DNA of 64,000 bases from Fischerella muscicola SAG 1427-1 = PCC 73103 (GCF_000317245.1 NZ_AJLJ01000067.1:32798-96797); one strand, 5' to 3'; numbered from the stretch's first letter, positions 9,524-21,059 are shown. Numbers and translations: made by a program. Notes: generated by a model from the letters alone, not told the origin.

Positions 9524-12500
9524 ATGCTTCCAGAACAACAACAGCGCATTCTCGGTTACTTTATTGAAGAAGCCAAAGAACACCTGACCACAATTGAGCA
9601 GGGGTTGCTGAATCTGCAAAGTACTATGAAAGATCCAGAAATGCTGAATGAAGTTTTTCGGGCGGCTCACTCAATCAAAGGAGGAGCGGCGATGCTTGGT
9701 CTGGGTAGTATTCAGCATACTGCTCACCGCTTAGAAGACTGTTTTAAAGTTTTAAAAGAGTGTCCAGTACAGGTTGATCAAAAGCTTGAGTCTTTGTTTT
9801 TGGGTGTGTCTGATACCCTCAAAGCACTGTTAGAGAATTTAACCGGGCCGTTTGGTCTGACAGAAGAGACTGCCAATCATATCATGTCAGAAGCGGAACC
9901 TGTGTTTGGGTGGTTAAATGAACATCTGGATTTGCTGGTTAAACAAGGAGAAACAGGATTACCACTTGCCGATACTGATCGCTGGCAACAGCGCCAAAAC
10001 CTGGTCTTGCAAAACCTCCGGGAAATGTTGCAGCTATTTAAGCAACCAGCAACACCTGAAACGCGCCAAAGTTTACAAGAATGCTGTAGGCAATTAGTTG
10101 AACTTGGTGAACAATTAGATTGTGCATCTTGGTCTAATTTGTGTCAAGCCGCTAGTCAAGCGATCGCTAATCAAGAAAATAGCTACTTAACTTTAGCAAA
10201 AATCGTCATTACAGATATTAAGCAAGCTCTAGAATTAGTGCTTGCAGGTAGAGAAGCTGAAATCACTATTAGTCAGCAGCTAGAAGCATTACTTCCACCT
10301 CAAATAGAACTATTAGACATCACAACTGATGTTACTAAGGAAGAAGCTGACATAGAAGTACCAGCATCAACAGTATTGGAGGAAACTTTATTCACTACAC
10401 CTGTTGAAAACGATACTGCTGATAATACTACATCAACTACAGATAAGATTACTGAATTAATAACTCCACCAAAGTCAATCGAATTTGCACAAGCAGATCA
10501 AATTACCAACCTTTCAGAATTATCTGAACAATTGGCTAGTAATATAAATAATCTAGTTGAATTAACAACACAAACAGAATTAATAGAATTTGCACAAGCG
10601 GATAGAATTACCAGCCTTTCAGAATTATCTGAGCAAATTCAGGAACACACAGATAATTTTGCTGATTTGATAAATGAAGCTGAATCCCATAAATTAGAAT
10701 CAGAAAATACTATTATCAGTTTATCTGAAAATAATAATCAATTTCATATAGATGATGAAGAAAACGAAGATTTAGAGATTCAAAGTTTAGAAGTTCACGG
10801 ACCAGAAGTCGGATTAGCAGAGTTAAATACTCTTGCTCAATTATTTGAAAGTGAAACTCCCGACTTTAACGAAACATGGGATATTGAAGAAGAAATTATT
10901 GAACAAGATAGGACAAAGAATAAAATTGAGATCAGCGATCCAAGAGATACTATCAATGATTTAGCAGAGTTATTATCTGTAGAAGTAAATACAAATATTC
11001 AAGATAGACAAACAATAAGTTTTAAAGAAGAATTAACTATTGTACAACTTTTTGGTGATGATTTTTTAGAAGAAGAAAATTTAGAAATAAATCTATATTC
11101 GTCAGTAACATCTGCAATAAATGAAAATATAAACTATCAACCAATACAACCTAATGACGAGACAAATGAGATAGAAAAATATCAGCAATTACAAAATAAG
11201 TCTGATGAATTATTGGCAGAATATAATAATTCAAATTCAGTACAGGAATTTGAACAAGAAATTTATCAATCAATAGAAGAAAGTTCAACTCTAAATAGTC
11301 TGTTTGATGAAGCACAACAAGATTATAGTCCGACTATTGGCATTGATGGATCAGAATATGATGATTTATTTGATCAGCTTACTGTTACAAACACAGATTT
11401 TTATTCTACTAGAGATCATCTAGTTTCATCGACACAGATAGAAGCATCAGGACTAGAAGAATTAAAATTATCTGCTGAAGAAGATGCTGCCAAAGCACTA
11501 GAAGAAATTTTGTTTGCGGCTGCTGCTGATGATGTTTTTAGCGATCGCCAGCAAACATCAGAGTCAGTTAAAGATTGTGAGTTAGAAGATTTAGGTTTTC
11601 CCCAAGACTTAATTCTTTCTACGGATACTAGCGATGATTTATTTGCTGAGTTAGAAGCACATGATTCTAATATTACATTTCCTGTTGATGAAGAATCGTC
11701 TCATCGGAATATTCGTAATATTTCGCAAAAACCAGAAGCTCTAGAACTAACTCCCGAATTTACTCATTTCTCGGCAGAAATACCAGTTTTCGATTTGCAT
11801 AAACCAATCACTGAAGAAGAAATTAATTGGTTAGATGCGCTCAGAATAGAAGAAGATAGTAATGAAAATCTAGGAGCTTTATTTAATGAGTTGCCAGTAC
11901 CGGACTCTCATGATTTGCAAGTTGATAGTATAAATAATCCTTTTGCTTTTCAGGCTAACTCCGAGGACGATGTACTATTTACAACAGATGTCGCAGATTT
12001 AAATTTTGCAGATATGATTGCATCTCAAACAAAGGCAGATTCAGAAATGGATTTTCTGGATAAATTAATTGCTGGCAATCAAGAGGTGATAGCAGAATCT
12101 TTTGATATAGATTTGAGTGAAAATCTCTTACTAGCAAATTTGCAAAAAGAAGAATTGCAGCAGGGAAATGAACAAAATAATTCCCAATTAGAAATTACAA
12201 ATTTTGACTTAGATATACAAGATTCACACTCTGATAATGAGATAAAAAATGCAGATTTGCTTGATAAAGCAGCAATTTCAGAAAGAGAAACAAAGCCAGA
12301 AAATGATGCTTTTGCAGAAGATGCATTTATACAGTTAGATGAGTTACTCAACCAAGAAACATCACTAGACACTCATACTCCCATAATTCCAGATCTTGAA
12401 TTTGCTGCCTTAGAAGAAATGCTGACTTTGGAGGAAGATGAAGATGTGGTAGTAGCAGAGCAATCTACACCACAATTTTCTAAAAAAGATGTAAGCAACC

Positions 12501-14539
12501 CGATTTTGTCCTCAGAAATTGAGAATGAATTTAAAGAATTAGAAGGAATGGTAGGGGAAGCAGTAACACCTAGTACAGTCAATTTAACAGGTGGACGTAA
12601 CTCTGGTTGGAATACTACTTTCAGATTTGAACAATTAATGAAAGTACCTGTCAAACATCTGGATGATTTGAGTAATTTAGTTGGAGAGTTGGTAGTAAAT
12701 CGCAATACCCTAGAGCAGGATCAGGAACGTTTACGCCAGTCATTAGATAATCTACTGCATCAGGTACAGCATCTCTCGGATGTGGGAACAAGAATGCAGG
12801 AATTGTATGAGCGATCGCTACTAGAAGCATCTTTGTTAGCTAGTCGCAAAAATAGCAATTTCAGCACTTCAGATACAGATCGGGGTTTTAGTGAACTGGA
12901 AATGGATCGCTTCACACCCTTCCATACTTTGTCTCAAGAAATGATTGAACTGATCGTGCGGGTGCGTGAGTCTGCAAGTGATATTGATTTTGTCACCGAA
13001 GAAAGCGAACGTGTAGCACGACAATTCCGACAGATTACTGGGCAACTGCAAGAAGGACTGACAAGAGCGCGAATGGAGCCTTTTTCCCAGGCTACCGATT
13101 TATTACCGCGAGGTGTGCGCGACAACTCTATTAAGTATGGCAAGCAAGTAGAGTTAGTGATTCAAGGTCGAGAAACCTTGATTGACAAAATGATTTTGGA
13201 ACATCTCAAAACACCACTGACGCATTTGCTTAACAATGCGATCGCTCACGGGATCGAAACGCCACAGGAGCGCCGATCTCAAGGAAAATCTCCTGTAGGA
13301 ACCATTACTGTTTGTGCTTTCCATCAAGGTAATCAAACTATCATTTGTGTCAGTGATGACGGTGCTGGAATTAACTCGGATGCGGTAAAAGCAAAAGCAA
13401 TTAAAGTTGGTTTGATTACTCCTAGCCAAGCCAAAACTATGCCTCCAATAGAAGTTTATGATCTACTCTTCAGACCAGGTTTTAGTACCAAAGACCAAGC
13501 AGATGACCTAGCAGGCCGTGGTGTTGGTTTAGACGTAGTTTATACAAAAATAAGTGAAATCCGAGGAGGAATTTCTGTTGATTCTGCGATGGGCAAAGGT
13601 ACTAGCTTTACGATTCGTCTACCATTGACACTCAGTATTTGTAAAGCGCTTTTCTGTGTATCTGATAAAGCCAGAATAGCTTTCCCAATGGATGGTGTAG
13701 AAGATACCCTAGACGTACCTGTAAAAAATATCCAAGAGAGCAACGCAGGTGAAAAGCTTATTCCTTGGCGGGATAAAATGCTGCCATTCAAACCTTTACA
13801 AGAACTTTTAACTTTCAATCGGCTACTTAGTCGAGGTAACGTCTACGGTGGGAACCGAGACGATGATATGATTTCTGTGGTTGTGGTGCGATCGGCAAAT
13901 ACACTAGTCGCCTTACAGGTTGATCAAGTGCTGAGTGAACAAGAAATTGTGATTAAACAATTTGAAGGACCCGCCCCCAAACCAGTTGGCGTAGCTGGTG
14001 CTACCGTCTTAGGTGATGGTCGAATTATGCCGATTGCTGATGTGCTAGAAATTATCGATATCTTCCAGGGACGGACTTCTAAACAAAGTACAGTCAGTAT
14101 TTTGAGTCAAAAATCAACTCCAAATCAGCCAGATTCGTCTGTAACTAAAATTGACCCAACAGTGCTGATTGTCGATGACTCAATTACAGTGAGAGAGTTG
14201 CTTTCTTTAACCTTTAATAAAGCAGGTTATCGGGTAGAGCAAGCACGTGATGGACAAGAAGCTTGGGATAAACTGCGTTCCGGTTTACCTTGTGATCTTG
14301 TGTTTTGTGACATTGAAATGCCTCGTTGTGATGGTTTAGAATTACTTTCCCGCATTCAAAAAGACTCCAACCTCAATCATTTACCCATAGCTATGCTCAC
14401 CTCGCGAGGTGCAGACAAGCATCGACAAATGGCTATCAGTTTGGGAGCAAGTGGTTATTTCACCAAACCTTATCTGGAAGAAGCCTTATTAGAAGCAGCA
14501 TCGCGGATGCTCAAAGGTGAGAAACTATTGGCTAGCTAA
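9524..14539 (+). CDS. hmpE: Hybrid CheA histidine kinase (Hpt, kinase, CheW, REC)
   Basis: About 1671 aa. The Hpt domain is at the N-terminus with the phospho-accepting His49 in AAHSIKGGAAMLGL. About 800 residues of acidic low-complexity sequence follow, then dimerisation and HATPase domains (NNAIAHGIETP, DDGAGI, GRGVGLDVV, about residues 1030-1370), a CheW-like regulatory domain (about 1370-1520) and a C-terminal receiver (about 1546-1665; IVDDS, FCDIEMP, YFTKPY). It phosphorylates HmpB and its own receiver, and is equivalent to PixL. The ATG at 9524 is preferred to TTG 9518. The insert between Hpt and kinase core is much longer than in classical CheA. Last gene of the cluster. Confidence 0.93.
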   Translation: MLPEQQQRILGYFIEEAKEHLTTIEQGLLNLQSTMKDPEMLNEVFRAAHSIKGGAAMLGLGSIQHTAHRLEDCFKVLKECPVQVDQKLESLFLGVSDTLKALLENLTGPFGLTEETANHIMSEAEPVFGWLNEHLDLLVKQGETGLPLADTDRWQQRQNLVLQNLREMLQLFKQPATPETRQSLQECCRQLVELGEQLDCASWSNLCQAASQAIANQENSYLTLAKIVITDIKQALELVLAGREAEITISQQLEALLPPQIELLDITTDVTKEEADIEVPASTVLEETLFTTPVENDTADNTTSTTDKITELITPPKSIEFAQADQITNLSELSEQLASNINNLVELTTQTELIEFAQADRITSLSELSEQIQEHTDNFADLINEAESHKLESENTIISLSENNNQFHIDDEENEDLEIQSLEVHGPEVGLAELNTLAQLFESETPDFNETWDIEEEIIEQDRTKNKIEISDPRDTINDLAELLSVEVNTNIQDRQTISFKEELTIVQLFGDDFLEEENLEINLYSSVTSAINENINYQPIQPNDETNEIEKYQQLQNKSDELLAEYNNSNSVQEFEQEIYQSIEESSTLNSLFDEAQQDYSPTIGIDGSEYDDLFDQLTVTNTDFYSTRDHLVSSTQIEASGLEELKLSAEEDAAKALEEILFAAAADDVFSDRQQTSESVKDCELEDLGFPQDLILSTDTSDDLFAELEAHDSNITFPVDEESSHRNIRNISQKPEALELTPEFTHFSAEIPVFDLHKPITEEEINWLDALRIEEDSNENLGALFNELPVPDSHDLQVDSINNPFAFQANSEDDVLFTTDVADLNFADMIASQTKADSEMDFLDKLIAGNQEVIAESFDIDLSENLLLANLQKEELQQGNEQNNSQLEITNFDLDIQDSHSDNEIKNADLLDKAAISERETKPENDAFAEDAFIQLDELLNQETSLDTHTPIIPDLEFAALEEMLTLEEDEDVVVAEQSTPQFSKKDVSNPILSSEIENEFKELEGMVGEAVTPSTVNLTGGRNSGWNTTFRFEQLMKVPVKHLDDLSNLVGELVVNRNTLEQDQERLRQSLDNLLHQVQHLSDVGTRMQELYERSLLEASLLASRKNSNFSTSDTDRGFSELEMDRFTPFHTLSQEMIELIVRVRESASDIDFVTEESERVARQFRQITGQLQEGLTRARMEPFSQATDLLPRGVRDNSIKYGKQVELVIQGRETLIDKMILEHLKTPLTHLLNNAIAHGIETPQERRSQGKSPVGTITVCAFHQGNQTIICVSDDGAGINSDAVKAKAIKVGLITPSQAKTMPPIEVYDLLFRPGFSTKDQADDLAGRGVGLDVVYTKISEIRGGISVDSAMGKGTSFTIRLPLTLSICKALFCVSDKARIAFPMDGVEDTLDVPVKNIQESNAGEKLIPWRDKMLPFKPLQELLTFNRLLSRGNVYGGNRDDDMISVVVVRSANTLVALQVDQVLSEQEIVIKQFEGPAPKPVGVAGATVLGDGRIMPIADVLEIIDIFQGRTSKQSTVSILSQKSTPNQPDSSVTKIDPTVLIVDDSITVRELLSLTFNKAGYRVEQARDGQEAWDKLRSGLPCDLVFCDIEMPRCDGLELLSRIQKDSNLNHLPIAMLTSRGADKHRQMAISLGASGYFTKPYLEEALLEAASRMLKGEKLLAS

Positions 14540-15057
14540 GAGACTTTCAAATCCAAAATATCTAATTGCAGAGAGACAGGGACAAGAGGGACAAAGGAGC
14601 AGGGAGAATAACCAATGCCCCATGCCCAATCTCTTAGCGAGACTAAGCCCTTAATCTTCTGTTTACTACTGACTTCTGCCAAAATGCCAAATGATGTTCA
14701 ACTACTCCTGTTAATCTGACTGCTTTTTGTAGAAGGAATTAACAGGTAATCTGAGGGCATCTTATGAAGTTTGCAAGTGATGATCGCGGTAGCGGTAGGT
14801 AAGTATAAGAAAATAGATTTTGCAAAAAGTCTATAGTTAATTCTGTTAATTAAAAATAGATTTTCATAGATAGATATTTTGAGTGAAATATCAATAATCA
14901 CTTTATGAACTGTGAAGCTTTTGAAGCGATCGCAATCAGGACTTACAGTTTATAGTTTTGTATAAGTCCTAACAATCATAAAAAAGCGCCTACCTTAAGT
15001 AAGCGCTTTTCTATTTTCATAAGAGGCGCGATTTACCGCACCTCAGTTATTTAAAGA
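14540..15057. other. Intergenic region between hmpE and psbA (convergent)
   Basis: 518 bp without a credible gene. Contains purine-rich repeats of the GAGGGACAA type near 14575-14610, an inverted repeat CCTGTTAAT/ATTAACAGG around 14708-14749, and the psbA terminator near 14981-15010. Small open frames here have no family resemblance. Confidence 0.6.
14981..15010 (-). terminator. Intrinsic terminator of psbA
   Basis: On the minus strand, GAAAAGCGC and GGCGCTTTTT pair around a short loop, followed by a T-run. It lies about 48 bases after the psbA stop codon and is well placed to end the transcript. Confidence 0.8.
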
Positions 15058-16140
15058 TTAACCGTTGATAGCAGGAGCAGAGATTGCAACTGGTGCAACA
15101 TCTCCAGCAGCCAAGTCGAGAGGGAAGTTGTGAGCGTTGCGCTCGTGCATTACTTCCATACCCAAGTTAGCGCGGTTGATGATGTCTGCCCAAGTGTTGA
15201 TCACGCGACCTTGGGAGTCAATTACTGACTGGTTGAAGTTGAAACCATTCAGGTTGAACGCCATGGTGCTGATTCCCAATGCGGTGAACCAGATTCCAAT
15301 TACAGGCCAAGCACCTAAGAAGAAGTGCAAGCTGCGAGAGTTGTTGAACGAAGCGTATTGGAAGATCAAACGACCAAAGTAACCGTGGGCTGCGACGATG
15401 TTGTAGGTTTCTTCTTCTTGACCGAATTTGTAACCGTAGTTCTGAGATTCGGTTTCGGTTGTTTCACGAACCAAGGAAGAAGTTACCAAAGAACCGTGCA
15501 TTGCACTGAACAAGCTACCACCAAACACACCTGCTACACCAAGCATATGGAAGGGGTGCATTAAGATGTTGTGTTCTGCTTGGAACACGATCATGAAGTT
15601 GAATGTTCCAGCAATACCCAAGGGCATACCATCAGAGAAGGAACCTTGACCCAAGGGATAGATTAAGAATACTGCGGTTGCAGAAGCTACAGGCGCACTG
15701 TAAGCAACGCAGATCCAAGGGCGCATTCCTAAACGGTAGCTGAGTTCCCACTGACGACCCATCCAGCAGAAGATGCCGATTAGGAAGTGGAAAACTACCA
15801 ATTGGTAAGGACCACCGTTGTACAACCACTCATCTAAGGAAGCTGCTTCCCAGATGGGGTAGAAGTGCAAACCGATCGCATTAGAAGAAGGAACAACTGC
15901 ACCTGAGATGATGTTGTTGCCGTAAATTAAGGAACCTGCAACAGGTTCACGGATACCATCGATGTCTACAGGAGGTGCAGCGATGAAGGCGATGATGAAG
16001 CAGGTGGTTGCAGCCAACAGAGTTGGGATCATCAACACACCAAACCAGCCTACATAAAGGCGGTTTTCAGTGCTTGTTACCCACTCACAGAAACGCTCCC
16101 ACGCGTTGCCGCTTGTGCGTCTTTGTAATGTTGTAGTCAT
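15058..16140 (-). CDS. psbA: Photosystem II D1 protein, standard form
   Basis: 360 aa, the normal D1 length. D1 binds P680, pheophytin, QB and the Mn4CaO5 cluster in the thylakoid membrane. Cluster ligands Asp170, Glu189, His332, Glu333, Asp342 and Ala344 are present, as are TyrZ161, His190, His198, His215, His272 and Ser264. Residue 130 is Gln, the type usually associated with standard-light D1. A 16-residue C-terminal extension follows Ala344 and would be removed by CtpA. Monocistronic on the minus strand, with a terminator at 14981-15010. It differs clearly from the second psbA at 40475. Confidence 0.98.
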   Translation of the reverse strand: MTTTLQRRTSGNAWERFCEWVTSTENRLYVGWFGVLMIPTLLAATTCFIIAFIAAPPVDIDGIREPVAGSLIYGNNIISGAVVPSSNAIGLHFYPIWEAASLDEWLYNGGPYQLVVFHFLIGIFCWMGRQWELSYRLGMRPWICVAYSAPVASATAVFLIYPLGQGSFSDGMPLGIAGTFNFMIVFQAEHNILMHPFHMLGVAGVFGGSLFSAMHGSLVTSSLVRETTETESQNYGYKFGQEEETYNIVAAHGYFGRLIFQYASFNNSRSLHFFLGAWPVIGIWFTALGISTMAFNLNGFNFNQSVIDSQGRVINTWADIINRANLGMEVMHERNAHNFPLDLAAGDVAPVAISAPAING

Positions 16141-16452
16141 TTGCTCTTATAAGTGCGATGAATGAATTTTTGGAAGAATGTATTTAGACAAACATTATGT
16201 GTTGTCTGTATTAATAAACTTTACACAAAAATTTATTTATTACAAGCGTTTGTCCACTCATTTTTTGTTAATTTTTATGTCTTTACACTGCTTAATATTT
16301 AGTTTTTAAAATTCATGTATTTATGTAAAGTTATAGATCAATAAAATAACTTTAACGGCAATAGGCAACGAGGAACAGACAACAGAAAGTGTAGTGAGTT
16401 TTTAAGCGCAGAGCGCAGGCTACGCTAACAAAAACCAAATAGAAACTTGATA
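16141..16452. other. psbA upstream region
   Basis: 312 bp between psbA and the MBOAT gene (both on the minus strand). The 100 bp next to psbA are AT-rich and must contain its promoter and leader, but I cannot point to certain boxes. Near 16405-16425 there is a short GC-rich inverted repeat (GCGCAGAGCGC). No gene seen. Confidence 0.5.
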
Positions 16453-17958
16453 TTAAAAATCAAAGTAAATATATGGCAAACTTCCTTCTGGAGCAAGTAT
16501 CCAGACAGCGTAGAAACAAGGAAGTACGAACAAGAGTTTGACAGGCCAATTGAACTGTAACTTTAATTGACGATTGAAGAAATAAACTACTGTCATACAA
16601 GTAGCAATCACTCCCAAAATTATTGCTAATTGATACTGACTAATATTGAGGGCTTCTACATAGACTTTTTGAGCAAATTGGGTGTCAGCAGGATAACCCC
16701 AAAGGTGTTTAAAGACAAAAGAAGAATCTTGGAAATTTGGTAGGCGAAACCAAATCCAAGAAGTAAAAACCATAAATTGTGTAAATAACCAAGCTATCAG
16801 TGTACCCAAAGGATTGTGCCAAAAATGTTCCAAAGTCTCAAAGCGATCGCTAAGGGTATCAGTAAGTCTGTGTATAACTAAAGCTAAACCGTGAAACGCA
16901 CCCCAAATTACAAAGCCTAATGCTGCACCATGCCAAATACCCGCAATTAACATCACAATCATTAAATTTAAGCAGGTGCGATTTAAACTCCGACGAGAAC
17001 CACCTAAAGGAAAATAAATGTAATTACGTAACCAATCCCCCAGTGTGATATGCCAGCGCCGCCAAAAATCAGCAATACTAGTGCTGAAGTAGGGAAAGTC
17101 AAAATTTTCTGGTAGAACCAAACCAAATAGTAAAGCAGTGCCACGGGCAATATCTACATAACCACTAAAATCTAAATACAACTGAAAACCGTAGGCAAAT
17201 ATTGCTAACCATAAATCATTACTACCAGCTCGTTGCAAATTACCGAAACATAAATCTACATAAATTCCCAAGTGATCAGCTAGAATAGCTTTTTTGAATG
17301 TTCCTTGAGCAATTAACCAAACACCTTCTGCCAGAATATTGCTGCTGGGAAAGTGTAATCGATGAAATTGATGAGCAAGGTGATGGAAACGAGTAATAGG
17401 GCCAGAAATTAATTTAGCAAAGAACAATTTGTATGATGCGAATTGAATAAATTCTTTACTAGCAGGTGCTCCACGATAAACATCAACTAAATAGGAAATA
17501 CACTCGAATGTAAAAAATGAAATTCCTAAAGGCGCAATTAATTTAAAAGATTCAAATCCTGAACTTTTACCAGGATGATAAATAAAATTATATAAAGGTG
17601 GGATATATTTAAAACCCAAAAGTAATAAAATATTGATACTTACACCCAGTATTAATAGTTTTAAACGCTGACTATTCCAATCAGCCTGAGACAGTTGGAA
17701 CTCTTCGTTAAACTTAGACTCTTGTACATTGAAAGAATTGGGATTAGATGAATTATATGGATCTAGTGCTATTCCTATACGGAAATTACAATAAGTTAGT
17801 GCTAATAGAAGCGGAATGTATTGAATTTGCAAAGATACGTAAAAGGCAATACTAGCAATCAATAGCACCCAAATTCTTAATTTCTGTTGTGCTAATGACC
17901 AATAAATCAAAAGCACACTTAGTAAAAATATCCCGTATAAAATCGATATAAAGTTCAT
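16453..17958 (-). CDS. MBOAT-family O-acyltransferase (AlgI-like)
   Basis: About 501 aa polytopic membrane protein. It has many hydrophobic segments, FWRRWHITLGDWLRNYIYFPLGGS (around residue 300) and the conserved GIWHGAALGFVIWGAFHG (around residue 343) with the probable catalytic His. Family members move acyl, usually acetyl, groups across the membrane onto polysaccharide, as AlgI does for alginate. It follows a large SGNH/DUF1574 protein on the same strand with a 143-base gap. AlgI-type proteins normally need such an SGNH partner (AlgJ/AlgX), so together they probably O-acylate an envelope or exopolysaccharide. The ATG at 17958 is preferred over TTG 17970. The substrate is unknown. Confidence 0.88.
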   Translation of the reverse strand: MNFISILYGIFLLSVLLIYWSLAQQKLRIWVLLIASIAFYVSLQIQYIPLLLALTYCNFRIGIALDPYNSSNPNSFNVQESKFNEEFQLSQADWNSQRLKLLILGVSINILLLLGFKYIPPLYNFIYHPGKSSGFESFKLIAPLGISFFTFECISYLVDVYRGAPASKEFIQFASYKLFFAKLISGPITRFHHLAHQFHRLHFPSSNILAEGVWLIAQGTFKKAILADHLGIYVDLCFGNLQRAGSNDLWLAIFAYGFQLYLDFSGYVDIARGTALLFGLVLPENFDFPYFSTSIADFWRRWHITLGDWLRNYIYFPLGGSRRSLNRTCLNLMIVMLIAGIWHGAALGFVIWGAFHGLALVIHRLTDTLSDRFETLEHFWHNPLGTLIAWLFTQFMVFTSWIWFRLPNFQDSSFVFKHLWGYPADTQFAQKVYVEALNISQYQLAIILGVIATCMTVVYFFNRQLKLQFNWPVKLLFVLPCFYAVWILAPEGSLPYIYFDF

Positions 17959-18101
17959 TGATACAGTCAATAGTCAATTTTCAACGATTGCTTGTGCTGG
18001 TAGGTTCTCCCCGTTGTAGCACCTGATGTTTAAATGTCAATAGTTAATTTTAATTTTATTTATACTTTATAAATGACCTCTAAGACTGTTAATCAAATAA
18101 C

Positions 18102-21059
18102 TTATTTTGTCGGCCAAGGAATCATAGGATCAATCGCAAGTTTTCTGGAGACTTTTTCTGCACCATAAACATTCAGATGGCTGGGGTCAGAAAAATTTCC
18201 GTTAGCTTCTGGCCAGATTAAACTCAAATCCCGATAAATTAAATTGGAATTTTCTGCTAAATTTAACATATATTGCTGGAATTCTTGTTCATAATTTTTG
18301 CGTACTAAATCAAGATATTCCGCACTCAAAGGCATATTAACAAACACTATTGTAATTTTTTTCAATGCACAAAATTTCAAGACTTCTTGTAGCGCAGCGT
18401 CTTGCTCACCCACTAATTGAAAAGATTTATAGTCATTGTCATAGCTACCACTAACTTTGGGATGTTTTTGATAGTATGTAGCTGGCTCAAAACGGATAGG
18501 GACTGATAAAAATCCATCAAAATCAACAGCTTGCTCAAAAGCATCTTGTTCTGGCTCTGCTGATGTTTTTGGATGATTTGCGGAATTATCTTTCACTAAT
18601 GGTAAAGACTTCAGTGTTTTATTGAATAAACTTTTGAGTTGATCACGCTGGTGATAGGTAGTAGAAATACTTGCTAGAGCTTGGTTTAACCATTCATCTA
18701 ATGCTTGATAATTATTATCTGTGTGAGTTGCGGTTTTAATGCTTTGATCCGGTTTAATAGAGCCAGAAGGAATTGGGGAGTTGTCTGAATTTTCCTTTGC
18801 TGAGGCTTTTTGCGATACTTGTTGATAACCGGGTGATGCTGCGATCGCGTTAAATGTAATATCCTCTCTACCGTTGTTAAAAGCACGCGCACCATCAGCC
18901 CAAATGATCATTTTTGGCAGTTCTGATGGATTTAACACCCGACGCAGGATAAAATCTACAACTTGCGCTGTCGCTCCATTAATCCCAAAATTAAACACAT
19001 CGATATTTGAGTAACCCTGGGTTGCCAAAGTTTTAGAAAGTGTAGTGGGGTCTACTCCCCTTAAAGCACGAGAGGAACCAATAATTAATACATCTGGTGG
19101 TTTACCATTTTTAGCAAGACGCTGTTTGTAGAGTGCTAGTTGTTCATCTAATTGGCGAAGGTTGAAGCTAGGCATTTGCGATCGCGCTGCCAATAAAATA
19201 GCAGTCGCAGTTGCTTTTCCCCTAGTAATAGAATTATTTTCTTGTTGAGTGAATCCAGAAGCGTTAAATACTTCACTTCCAGAAGCAGACGATGTATTGG
19301 TAAAAAAGACTGTTCTTTGCAACTTCTGAGTTTCATCTTCAGCAGAAGATAATTCTGGTGGAGTACTAGCAATTTTTGGTGTTTCGAGAATTAAACGAGA
19401 AGTGATATAACCTAAAATCCAGTCTGATTGGAGAGTCAGCAAAAACCCAAGCAAACCCCAAACTAAAGCTACTCGCCAGCCGTTGTCTTCTGCTTGTTGC
19501 TCTTGCGATTGTTCTTTTTCAGCAAATAGCTGTGTTGCTAAAAGCCATCTTTTAATTCTTGCACCCCAGTCTTGCGACACTTCTGCAAAAAGACTTTGTA
19601 TATCTTGGCTGGTTAAATCGGGACGTAGCACAGGCTCGTTAGCCTCATTTGTTAAAAGCTCACCAACATAAGCAGCAGTAGCGGCAAATTCTGGAGTAGC
19701 CTCTGGTACTAAGCGTTGACGATTTGTAAAATCGACGCCGTAGTTCCAAAAAGGTTCCTTGTTACCAGCACGACGGCCATAAATTCGCACGCCTGCAATT
19801 TCTACTATTTTTAACTGCTTAACAAAATCAGTAACTTTATTTGCTACTCGTTTACGTGATGGACACACAAGTGCTTCGCACATGATGTGTAGTAAATCGC
19901 CTTTACGTAACAAGAGGACACGAGTCCCACCTGTTTTGAGGCGAATATCTAAGTCAGGGTTGAGCAAACGCTCAAGTAAAAAAATAATAGCAGGTTCATC
20001 GCCAGTTGAAGCTAATTCTAACGCCGATACTGCTAAAGCTGGGTGTTCTGTTGCAGGTAAAGATTGCCAATCAATCCAAGCGGGTTCATGATCAGTTGTT
20101 TTATGTCCGTAAACTGTAGCGGCGAGAATTCCTTGGGGCGCAAGGGCTTGAAGTTGGGGAAGAATTGCACCTAAGCACTGGGCTTTATCTGGGATGTGGT
20201 TAGTTGCTTTGGGGTTAGCGGGACTGCAAAATATATGTAGCGTTGATTCTTTGAGAGTTGCTGTAACTTTGATTGTCAGATCAGACAGCTTTTCATTTAA
20301 AATGCTGGCGATCGCTTGGACATCTCCCCAACGTCCCCATTCCTTCAGCATAATTTCTGGAGGCGTCAAATCTACTCGCAGCATCCAGTCAAAATCTATT
20401 TCACCATCAACTTGGGTGGCGATCACAGCATCTTGATAACCAGATAGTTTAAGACTACGTAACTTCTGGGCTACTGGTTCCGCAATTAATGAAGGATCAG
20501 GGGTATAGCTAGACTGACAGTAAATCAGTAAGCGATTTTGATTGATGGGATTTTCGAGAGTGACTTGTTGCTTTTTAGCTTTGACTTCTACCCCGATCCC
20601 AAAACTACTGAGGGTTTCGCTCAAATAGCGAGCGATCGCCTCTGGATTACCTTGACGTGCCAAACTTTCATTAGAAAGAATTAGCGCCCCACCCATGCGA
20701 TTGGATTTTTCCGCATCTGCAATTAAGGCTTGTTTTACCTCTTGTAAATGTCGATCCAACTGGTTTAAGAAAACCTGATGACACCACTGCGGTTGATTTT
20801 CCCCCTTCTTCCGACCGTAGACGAAAACTTGGTATATTGAGGGTTGGTCGTTTTTGGTTAGAGCATCCAAGTCTGTATGTTGCAATGCGTGCAGCAAATC
20901 CAAAAGAGTACGCCAACGTTGAGGACACTCTGGACTTTCACAAAGAATGTGTAGGTCATTTCCCCGCAACCGGACTTTCACGCCTAAAGAACTGATTCCT
21001 GTTGCTTGGCTTACCCACTGTATTAAGGACTTTTGACTAACTGGTAACGCTATTTTCAT
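18102..21059 (-). CDS. DUF1574/SGNH-like protein with repeated N-terminal domains
   Basis: 985 aa. The first about 480 residues seem to be four related modules of about 110 residues, each with a strand like [12 protein letters not shown] or [13 protein letters not shown] and a strand like [15 protein letters not shown] or [15 protein letters not shown]. One membrane span follows (about 530-555), then an SGNH-type domain: [13 protein letters not shown] (around 658), [10 protein letters not shown], and DPSHLN near residue 961, giving the Ser and Asp/His catalytic blocks. The C-terminal domain should be extracytoplasmic, working with the downstream MBOAT. The N-terminal repeats would be cytoplasmic and I do not recognise them. 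Start ATG 21059 lies directly against a repeat tract and has no visible Shine-Dalgarno sequence. Confidence 0.8.
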   Translation of the reverse strand: MKIALPVSQKSLIQWVSQATGISSLGVKVRLRGNDLHILCESPECPQRWRTLLDLLHALQHTDLDALTKNDQPSIYQVFVYGRKKGENQPQWCHQVFLNQLDRHLQEVKQALIADAEKSNRMGGALILSNESLARQGNPEAIARYLSETLSSFGIGVEVKAKKQQVTLENPINQNRLLIYCQSSYTPDPSLIAEPVAQKLRSLKLSGYQDAVIATQVDGEIDFDWMLRVDLTPPEIMLKEWGRWGDVQAIASILNEKLSDLTIKVTATLKESTLHIFCSPANPKATNHIPDKAQCLGAILPQLQALAPQGILAATVYGHKTTDHEPAWIDWQSLPATEHPALAVSALELASTGDEPAIIFLLERLLNPDLDIRLKTGGTRVLLLRKGDLLHIMCEALVCPSRKRVANKVTDFVKQLKIVEIAGVRIYGRRAGNKEPFWNYGVDFTNRQRLVPEATPEFAATAAYVGELLTNEANEPVLRPDLTSQDIQSLFAEVSQDWGARIKRWLLATQLFAEKEQSQEQQAEDNGWRVALVWGLLGFLLTLQSDWILGYITSRLILETPKIASTPPELSSAEDETQKLQRTVFFTNTSSASGSEVFNASGFTQQENNSITRGKATATAILLAARSQMPSFNLRQLDEQLALYKQRLAKNGKPPDVLIIGSSRALRGVDPTTLSKTLATQGYSNIDVFNFGINGATAQVVDFILRRVLNPSELPKMIIWADGARAFNNGREDITFNAIAASPGYQQVSQKASAKENSDNSPIPSGSIKPDQSIKTATHTDNNYQALDEWLNQALASISTTYHQRDQLKSLFNKTLKSLPLVKDNSANHPKTSAEPEQDAFEQAVDFDGFLSVPIRFEPATYYQKHPKVSGSYDNDYKSFQLVGEQDAALQEVLKFCALKKITIVFVNMPLSAEYLDLVRKNYEQEFQQYMLNLAENSNLIYRDLSLIWPEANGNFSDPSHLNVYGAEKVSRKLAIDPMIPWPTK

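Noticed and set aside
12079..13818. Several antisense frames inside hmpE, and similar ones inside hmpD (7733-8832)
   Set aside because: They lie opposite well-conserved domains or acidic linkers and have the composition expected of shadow frames (Ser/Thr-rich).
14698..14901. 67-aa minus-strand frame between hmpE and psbA
   Set aside because: No ribosome site, Ile/Leu-rich AT-driven composition, overlaps an inverted repeat; not supported as a gene.
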